DNA from: JACVRW01 sp963825345 | Lineage (GTDB): Bacteria > Actinomycetota > Thermoleophilia > Solirubrobacterales > Thermoleophilaceae | Direction of reading: 5' to 3' | DNA: 64,000 bases | NCBI GenBank assembly: GCA_963825345.1 | Contig: CAWGSQ010000011.1 | Span: forward strand, 1-64,000 | Shown: positions 58,854 to 64,000 of the stretch, piece after piece | Layout: each line of letters starts with the position of its first letter | Position numbering within the stretch: position 1 is the stretch's first letter | Program-made: the position numbers and the translations under genes | Notes under the pieces: generated by a model | Seen by the model: only the letters and a program-made list of their open reading frames with translations | What the model was told of the DNA's origin: nothing | Databases searched by the model: none

Positions 58854-59724
58854 GGGCGCTCGCGCGCCTCGCCCCCGAAGACGTCCACCGGGCCGGGGCC
58901 CGCCCCCACGCTGCGAAGCCCGTCGCGCACCGCCTCTGAGGCGATCCGCTTCGCCGCCTGCGCCGCCTCGAGCGGCTCGAACCCCAGCGCCAGGTGCGCC
59001 GCCAGCGCCGAGGAGTGCGTGCAGCCCGATCCGTGTGCGGCGCCGTCGTAGCGCTCTCCCGGGATCTCCACGAGCTGCTCGCCGTCGAAGAAGACATCCA
59101 CGGCCTGCTCGCGGTGGCCCCCGGTCACCACCACGGCGGCCGGACCGAGCGCGTGGACGGCCCGCGCGAGCTCCTTCGCGTTCGGATCGCCGGGTCGGGA
59201 GCGCCCGCGCCGGGGTCGGGAGCGCCCGCGCCGGGGTCGGGAGCGCCCGCGCCGCCCCCATCGCGATCTCCGGCCAGCGCGCGCGCCTCCGGCACGTTCG
59301 GGGTCACGACGGCCGCGCGGGGCACGAGCAGCGTCCTGAGCGCCTCCTGGGCGTCCTCGTCGAGCAGCCTGGCGCCGCTCTCGGCCACCATCACCGGGTC
59401 CAGGACCACGGGCGCCTCCGGGACGAGGTCGAGCGCCCTGCTCACCGCCTCGATCGTCTCCGCTGTGCCGAGCATCCCGATCTTGACGGCGTCCACGCCG
59501 ATGTCGTCGGCGACCGCCCGCACCTGCTCCACGATCAGCTCGCCCGGCAGCGGGTACACGGCCGTCACCGCAACCGTGTTCTGGGCCGTGATCGCCGTTA
59601 TGGCGGTCATCCCGTGCACACCGCAGCGCGCGAACGCCTTGAGGTCCGCCTGGATACCGGCGCCGCCGCCGGAATCCGAGCCGGCGATCGAGAGCACTCG
59701 GGGGATGGGGCGGTCAGGGGCCAC
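58850..59724 (-). CDS. thiD: Hydroxymethylpyrimidine (phosphate) kinase, frameshifted in repeat
   Basis: About 291 residues once one base is restored. The N-terminal frame (59724 to about 59195) has RVLSIAGSDSGGGAGIQADL, TAQNTVAV and VVLDPVMVAESGARLLDEDA. The C-terminal frame continues DPNAKELARAVHALGP, VVVTGGHREQAVDVFF and HGSGCTHSSALAAHLALGFE. ThiD phosphorylates HMP and HMP-P in thiamin synthesis. Between the halves lie three 21-bp tandem units (59192-59254) adding APDPGAG heptads. The last unit has GGG where the others have GGGG, and restoring that G re-joins the frame. No TPP riboswitch is visible upstream. Confidence 0.9.
59192..59254. repeat. Three perfect 21-bp tandem repeats inside thiD
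   Basis: Units at 59192-59212, 59213-59233 and 59234-59254, each GGGTCGGGAGCGCCCGCGCCG broken here as GGGTCGGGAG plus CGCCCGCGCCG. Units two and three are preceded by an extra G (GGGG run). They encode an APDPGAG heptad in thiD. The unit length keeps frame; only the G-run difference shifts it. Confidence 0.9.
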
Positions 59725-59777
59725 GGGCAGGGCAGGATAGGCGGACGGCGAGCGCCAGGGCGGACCGCGAGCGGGCC

Positions 59778-59826
59778 GCGGTGCCGCAGGTTATTCAGCT
59801 ATGTCATGCAAAAACTGCGGCACCGC
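59778..59826. repeat. 12-bp perfect inverted repeat around an AT-rich loop
   Basis: Arms GCGGTGCCGCAG (59778-59789) and CTGCGGCACCGC (59815-59826) enclose 25 bases (59790-59814) that are far more AT-rich than the surroundings. The element lies alone in the 135-base gap between thiD and dprA. On the minus strand, the stem is followed inside the loop by TTTTTGCATGACATAG. It could be a MITE-like insertion, the dprA terminator, or a structured RNA. Confidence 0.75.
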
Positions 59827-59859
59827 CCCAGCTGCGCCGCGGCCGGCTCGATGCTCGCC

Positions 59860-60963
59860 TCAGCACGCCGCCCGCTCCCAGCCGCCCAGGTCTCGCCGCA
59901 CCAGGTAGCCGTCGGCCTCCAGGCGGCCGAGCGCGGCGCGTGTCTGCGCGGCCGAGCGGCCGGTGGTATTGGCGATCGCCTCGACGGAGCTGCAGCGATC
60001 GGCGGCGTCGAGGACGGCGCGCAGCAGCGGGTCGTCCGGCGCCGTGCACGCCGCTCGGGGCCTGGGAGCGTGCCGCACGCCGACGCCGAACAGCTCGTCC
60101 AGCACGTCGTCGGTGCCCGTAATGGCGGCGGCGCCCTCCTTCAGCAAGCTGTTGGTGCCCTGCGCGACGTTCGAGGTCACCCTGCCCGGAACGGCCGCAA
60201 CGCAGCGGCCCAGGTCCTTCGCGAAGTCGGCCGTGATCAGGCTGCCGCTCGGGTCCGCCGCCTCGACCACCAGCGTGAGCCGCGCCAGCCCGGCCATGAT
60301 GCGGTTGCGCGCGGGAAAGCTCCAGCGGTAGGGCTCGGTGCCGGGCGGCAGCTCCGACAGGACCAGGCCGCTCTCGCACACGCGCTCGTGCAGGCCGCGG
60401 TGCCGACGTGGGTAGACCACATCGGGCCCGCAGGCCACCACCGCCACCGGCACGCCGCCGGCGTCCATGCAGCCGCGGTGTGCGGTCCCGTCGATGCCGA
60501 GCGCGAGGCCGCTCACCACCGGCACGCCCGAGGCGCCGAGCCCGCGCCCGATCGCATATGCCACCTCGGTGCCGTAGGGACTGGCTCGCCGCGTGCCGAC
60601 CACCGCGACGGCGGGCTCTTCGCGGAGGACCGCGAACGTCTCTTCGCGTCCGGCTGCGAACAGCACCGCGGGCGGATCGGTGAGCTGGCGCAGCAGCGGC
60701 GGATAGGCCGTCGCGTGCGCGCAGAGCACCGAGAAGCCGCCAGCGGTTAGGCGCTCTCGCTCGCTGTCGGTGTCGAGGTTCTCGAGGAACGCGAGCGCAT
60801 GCCCCACTCCCTCGCCTGCCGCTGCCGCGAGCAGATCGTCCTCGGGAAGCGCGAGCAGCCCCGATGCCCTTCGCTCGCGGCCGCCGAGCAGCCCGGCGAT
60901 GCGCGGCGCGAGGTGGGCGATCAGGAAGGCCCTTCGCAGGCAGGATGTGCAGCTGTCGATCAC
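59860..60963 (-). CDS. dprA: DNA-processing protein DprA
   Basis: 367 residues. An N-terminal SAM-like domain (LIAHLAPRIAGLLGGRERRA) precedes the extended Rossmann core: VAVVGTRRASPYGTEVAYAI, VVSGLALGIDGTAHRGCMDA, WSFPARNRIMAGLARLTLVV and SGSLITADFAKDLGRCVAAV. A C-terminal winged helix (VEAIANTTGRSAAQTRAALG) ends the protein. DprA loads RecA on incoming single-stranded DNA in natural transformation. Its ATG overlaps the comM stop (60960-60963), so the two are translated together. Confidence 0.95.
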   Translation of the reverse strand: MIDSCTSCLRRAFLIAHLAPRIAGLLGGRERRASGLLALPEDDLLAAAAGEGVGHALAFLENLDTDSERERLTAGGFSVLCAHATAYPPLLRQLTDPPAVLFAAGREETFAVLREEPAVAVVGTRRASPYGTEVAYAIGRGLGASGVPVVSGLALGIDGTAHRGCMDAGGVPVAVVACGPDVVYPRRHRGLHERVCESGLVLSELPPGTEPYRWSFPARNRIMAGLARLTLVVEAADPSGSLITADFAKDLGRCVAAVPGRVTSNVAQGTNSLLKEGAAAITGTDDVLDELFGVGVRHAPRPRAACTAPDDPLLRAVLDAADRCSSVEAIANTTGRSAAQTRAALGRLEADGYLVRRDLGGWERAAC

Positions 60964-62483
60964 GCCGCGATCCGCTCCCAGCTGTCGAGCCGGTAGGAGA
61001 GCGCCTCGTCGACGTCGCTCTCGTCGAGCAGCTCGCGTCCCTCGAGGTCGGCGATCGTCCGCGCCACCCGCAGGACGCGGTCATGGCCGCGTCCGCTGAG
61101 AGGGATCCGATCGCGGACCGCCAGCAACCTCCCGGCGAGGCTCGCCTCGAGCGGCACCTGCCGACGCGTGAGCCGCCCGTCCATGTCCCCGTTGCACAGA
61201 ACGCCCGTACCGGCGAGGCGGGCGAGCTGGCGCATCCTGGCCGCGACCACCCGCGCCCGCACCTCGGCCGAGCGCGCACGGCGCTCCTCCGGCGCGCCGA
61301 CCAGCTGCACGGTCGGCACGGGCTCCACCTGGCAGACCAGGTCGATCCGGTCCACGAGCGGGCCGCTCAGGCGCCGCTGGTAGCGGGCGAGCTCGATCGC
61401 TGTGCAGCTGCAGCTGTCGGGCGGTCGCGCGCACGGGCAGCGGTTGCACGCCGCCACGACGATCGCGTTCGCCGGGAACTCGAGCGTCTGCTGCCCGCGC
61501 ATGATCTCGACCCGCCCCTCCTCTAGCGGCTGGCGGAGTGCGTCCACCGCGGCGCGGCCGAACTCGGGCAGCTCGTCCAGAAACAGAACGCCCCGGTGGG
61601 CGAGCGTGATCTCACCCGGCATCGGCCGCGCCCCGCCGCCAACGAGCCCCTGAGGAGAGATCGTGTGGTGCGGGGCGCGGAAGGGCCGCTCGGTGGCGAG
61701 CCGCCCGCTCCCAATGCCGGCCGCGCTGTGGACCTGGGTGATCTCGAGCGCCTCCTCGAAGCTCGGCGGCGGCAGGATGCCCGGCATCCGCCGCGCCAGC
61801 ATGGTCTTGCCGGCACCCGGTGGTCCGATCATCAGGAGGTTGTGCCCGCCGGCCGCGGCGATCTCGATCGCGCGCTTCGCGTCCTCCTGCCCGCGGACGT
61901 CTGCCAGGTCGGGCCCCTCGGGCCTCTCCTCGTCCGGGTCGGCAACCGCCGGGCGGGCCGGCTCGGGCGACCAGCGTCCATGCAGCAGATCGGCGAGCCG
62001 GGCCAGCGTGGGGATCGCGCTCACCTCGATTCCCTCCACGAGCGCCGCCTCGGCAGCATTCGCCTCGGGCACGAGCACGCGGCGGTAGCCCGCGCGACGG
62101 GCGCCGAGCGCCGCGGTGAGCGTCCCGCGGACCGAGCGCAGCTCCCCACTCAGCGAGAGCTCCCCCACGAGGGCGCAGTCCTCGAGCTGCTCGGGAGGAA
62201 CCTGGGAGCTCGCCGCCAGCAGCCCCACCGCGATCGCCAGGTCGAAGCTCGGGCCCGCCTTGCGCACGTGCGCGGGCGCGAGGTTCACGGTCAGCCGCTT
62301 CTGCGGGAAGTCCAAAGCCGAGTTGAGCAACGCCGCCCGCACGCGCTCGCGCGACTCCCGGATCGCGCGGTCGGGCAGTCCAACGAGCGTGAAGGCGGGC
62401 AGCCCCCGGCGCACATCCACCTCGACGGTGACCTCCTGGGCATGGACCCCATCGAGCGTGAAGGTGGCGACCGCGGCGAGCAC
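60960..62483 (-). CDS. comM: ComM/YifB-type AAA+ ATPase (Mg-chelatase-like)
   Basis: 507 residues. The N-terminal Lon-protease-like domain reads FTLDGVHAQEVTVEVDVRRG, then VNLAPAHVRKAGPSFDLAIA. The AAA+ module has Walker A LMIGPPGAGKTMLARRMPGI, Walker B GVLFLDELPEFGRAAVDALR and sensor/arginine segments. A C-terminal Mg-chelatase-type lid (RVLRVARTIADLEGRELLDE) follows, with the ComM cysteine loop CNRCPCARPPDSCSC. ComM is a branch-migration helicase that extends recombination in transformation. It is first in an operon with dprA. Confidence 0.95.
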   Translation of the reverse strand: MLAAVATFTLDGVHAQEVTVEVDVRRGLPAFTLVGLPDRAIRESRERVRAALLNSALDFPQKRLTVNLAPAHVRKAGPSFDLAIAVGLLAASSQVPPEQLEDCALVGELSLSGELRSVRGTLTAALGARRAGYRRVLVPEANAAEAALVEGIEVSAIPTLARLADLLHGRWSPEPARPAVADPDEERPEGPDLADVRGQEDAKRAIEIAAAGGHNLLMIGPPGAGKTMLARRMPGILPPPSFEEALEITQVHSAAGIGSGRLATERPFRAPHHTISPQGLVGGGARPMPGEITLAHRGVLFLDELPEFGRAAVDALRQPLEEGRVEIMRGQQTLEFPANAIVVAACNRCPCARPPDSCSCTAIELARYQRRLSGPLVDRIDLVCQVEPVPTVQLVGAPEERRARSAEVRARVVAARMRQLARLAGTGVLCNGDMDGRLTRRQVPLEASLAGRLLAVRDRIPLSGRGHDRVLRVARTIADLEGRELLDESDVDEALSYRLDSWERIAA

Positions 62484-62616
62484 CCCGTGGAGGCTCCCGC
62501 GGGGCGAGCTACGCGTGGGGACGCGAGCGCCACAACTCCGTCACGTGGCGCTGACGAGTCTCGCTGATTGGCACTTCGGCGTCGCGCTTGGTGCCTGCGG
62601 CCTATCTTTCTCGTGT

Positions 62617-63336
62617 ATGAGTGAGCAGCCGCGCGAAGGCGACCCGTGGTCTCGCGGCGGCCAGGCAACGCGTGACGAGGTACGTGCGATCTTCGCGCGC
62701 CACGCCGAGCCCCGAAGCGTGTCGGAGGCGACGCCGGAGCCGGGGCAGCGCTTTTCGGCCGTGCCCGGCCTCGTCTCGCTCCCCGCTCATGGTTGGCGCG
62801 CCCTCTCGCGCCAAGGCAAAGCGCTCGTCTTAACACTCGGAGCGGCGCTGCTCGCGCTCGCGCTGGCGCTCCTGCCTCCGGCGCTCGAGAACGGCTCGCG
62901 TAACGAGGCCAACGAGCGGGCCGAGAGCGCGGCCACCCGCCAGCGGATCAAGCGTGATCTCGTCGAGAGCCAGGCTCCACGGCGGGCGCGATTGAGCGCG
63001 GGGAAGCCACTCGCGCCTGCGCTGGCGAAGCGCGTGCGCGCAGATGCGCGCCGGCGCGCTCGGGCAGGCGCCCTGGCGGGCCCGATCGGCCACACCTCCT
63101 GCGATCGAATCAGGCGAACAGGCGAGGATCCCCGCTTCGCGACCTTCACGTGCCTCGTCGAAAGCGGAGGACGAGGCACGTACCGGGGCCGGGACGTGCT
63201 GGTGGGCTACCGCTTCCGCGGCCGCGTGGAGCTGAGAAGCGGCATGGCCGCGTGGTGTAAGGAGCACCCGCAACCGCTGCACGCCGATCAGGAGGAGTTC
63301 GTCAAGGTGGCGGTCTCCCGGGCCTGTACCGGCTGA
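62617..63336 (+). CDS. Single-span membrane protein of unknown function
   Basis: 239 residues starting MSEQPREGDPWSRGGQATRD. A membrane helix at about 68-90 (KALVLTLGAALLALALALLP) is followed by a basic coiled segment (TRQRIKRDLVESQAPRRARL) and an outer domain with two or three Cys (IGHTSCDRIRRTGE, FTCLVESG, WCKEHPQPL). The type II topology suggests a surface-anchored protein. The domain is not recognised. It is divergent from comM across 133 bases. Confidence 0.7.
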   Translation: MSEQPREGDPWSRGGQATRDEVRAIFARHAEPRSVSEATPEPGQRFSAVPGLVSLPAHGWRALSRQGKALVLTLGAALLALALALLPPALENGSRNEANERAESAATRQRIKRDLVESQAPRRARLSAGKPLAPALAKRVRADARRRARAGALAGPIGHTSCDRIRRTGEDPRFATFTCLVESGGRGTYRGRDVLVGYRFRGRVELRSGMAAWCKEHPQPLHADQEEFVKVAVSRACTG

Positions 63337-63377
63337 CCACCGTTTCGTCCGGCGACGGTCGGCGTATGCTGCTTCCC

Positions 63378-63560
63378 GTGCAGGCGCATCTGGAGGATGG
63401 CCCAATGAAGGGCAAGACCGTCGAGATCGAGGCGGTCGAGGGCCGGCCGCCCATGACGGTCGACGTGCCCGATGAAGAGGGCGGCGTCAGCCGTTACTGC
63501 CTGGGAGAGCTGACCCAGGAGGGCCACACGGCCACCTACACGTTCCTCTACGCCGTCTGA
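63378..63560 (+). CDS. Small protein, possibly leaderless
   Basis: 60 residues from GTG 63378 (VQAHLEDGPMKGKTVEIEAV); ATG 63366 and ATG 63405 (good ribosome site GGAGGA) are alternatives. HLEDGPMKGKTVEIE recalls the short [HLE-G-P-x-G-x] beta proteins found in phages and actinobacteria, and the end is YTFLYAV. A -10-like TATGCT at 63365-63370 ends seven bases before the GTG, which would fit a leaderless message. The function is unknown. It is convergent with the SRPBCC gene, overlapping by 13 bases. Confidence 0.6.
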   Translation: MQAHLEDGPMKGKTVEIEAVEGRPPMTVDVPDEEGGVSRYCLGELTQEGHTATYTFLYAV

Positions 63561-64000
63561 GCCTCGATCAGCCGCTCGAGCTTGTCGAGCGAGTCGGTCC
63601 AGCCGTCGCGGTGGAGTGCGCGGCGCGCCTCGGTCTTGAATGGACCCTGGGTGAGGCTGACCTCCGTGGACCCGCTGAGGTCACGGAACGACAGGGCAAC
63701 GAGGGTCTCTAGGTCGTCGGGATCGGGCGGGTCCCAGAGGAACGTAAAGGCGAGCCGGGCCGGCGGATCGACCTCTCGGAACTCCCCGGTGAGGTGGAAG
63801 CTCTCGCCCTCAGGGGGCTGCATCTCGATGCGGTAGCTCTGCCCCGCGCGCGGGTCGAACTCCAGGCTTGGGATGGTGAAGCCGTTCGGACCCCACCACT
63901 TCGCCAGCTGGTTCGGATCACTGAAGGCACCGAAGACGATCGGCGCGGCCGCCGGAAGCAGGCGCGTGATCTCGAGGGTGAGGTCGGCCGAACGGGCGGC
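63548..64000 (-). CDS. SRPBCC/AHSA1-like domain protein (cut by window edge)
   Basis: At least 151 residues; the frame is open to the window end at 64000, so the start is outside. It reads LTLEITRLLPAAAPIVFGAF, then AKWWGPNGFTIPSLEFDPRA, DPPARLAFTFLWDPPDPDDL and a C-terminus DGWTDSLDKLERLIEAQTA. The AxWWGPxGFT pattern and final DGWxxSLxxLxxxL are hallmarks of the AHSA1/SRPBCC fold, which binds hydrophobic ligands. The substrate is unknown. Confidence 0.9.
   Translation of the reverse strand, partial: AARSADLTLEITRLLPAAAPIVFGAFSDPNQLAKWWGPNGFTIPSLEFDPRAGQSYRIEMQPPEGESFHLTGEFREVDPPARLAFTFLWDPPDPDDLETLVALSFRDLSGSTEVSLTQGPFKTEARRALHRDGWTDSLDKLERLIEAQTA

Noticed and set aside
59192..59254. CRISPR-like array
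   Set aside because: The units are contiguous with no spacers and lie in frame in thiD. No other repeat in the window has a spacer pattern or cas genes.
59725..59777. TPP riboswitch upstream of thiD
   Set aside because: No CUGAGA-type conserved segment or matching stems in the gap; the only structure is the 59778 inverted repeat.

Overview
The window is GC-rich bacterial DNA. Gene content from about 4.8 kb rightwards fits a soil-type high-GC actinobacterium, probably of the Thermoleophilia/Solirubrobacterales kind. The supporting signs are a WhiG/FliA-type sigma factor beside a multi-domain SpoIIE phosphatase, many secreted hydrolases and beta-repeat proteins, GTG starts, and ATGA/GTGA-coupled operons. 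No rRNA or marker gene is present, so this placement is an inference.

Layout. (1) 1-4470 is an exopolysaccharide/O-antigen cluster (acetyltransferase, GT4, methyltransferase, GT2, WcaI-like GT4, O-antigen ligase). Every gene is broken by frameshifts and the last stops abruptly at about 4465. This stretch looks like a low-accuracy or chimeric contig end, perhaps from another organism. (2) 4.5-6.4 kb holds a small membrane protein, an HTH regulator with a probably leaderless promoter, and a tyrosine integrase whose 3' end runs antisense into tRNA-Cys. (3) 6.96-16.0 kb is tRNA-Gly followed by two tandem segments, each closed by a 3' partial copy of the same tRNA (46-51 bp direct repeats). The first segment (about 6.5 kb) encodes a NarL-type two-component system, secreted or membrane proteins, and two target promoters that share a three-box operator. 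The second (about 2.4 kb) encodes an AlbA_2/Schlafen-type protein and a helical protein of unknown function. Neither contains an integrase.

(4) 16-28 kb carries secreted proteins and proteases (860-aa surface protein, M6 protease, M14 carboxypeptidase), two RibD/DHFR-like reductases and an XRE regulator. (5) 26.6-31.7 kb is an amino-sugar module: a phosphodiester glycosidase with SPOR-like repeats, GH20 and GH3 enzymes, divergent around a near-consensus DasR-type (dre) operator. (6) 32-43 kb is mixed metabolism: acyl-CoA dehydrogenase, FAD oxidoreductase, homocysteine methyltransferase family, DUF2277, HIRAN, a Usp-like protein and RNase HI. It also has REP-like GGGGTC palindromes and two proline-rich microproteins.

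(7) 43-51 kb is a regulatory core: EF-G2-like GTPase, STAS protein, GAF-PAS-PAS-SpoIIE-HATPase protein, WhiG/FliA-like sigma factor, XerD and an L,D-transpeptidase. (8) 51-64 kb is housekeeping: SDR epimerase, acyltransferase, HAD phosphatase, alpha/beta hydrolase, IlvD, ThiD, and a translationally coupled ComM-DprA pair. It ends in an SRPBCC protein cut by the window edge.

The most interesting candidate system is the tRNA-Gly-anchored island with its two-component system and identical triple-operator promoters driving secreted and membrane proteins. The DasR-type amino-sugar locus comes next. Several single-base frameshifts in otherwise intact genes (M6 protease, thiD, beta-lactamase-like) suggest residual sequencing error, so gene loss should not be assumed.
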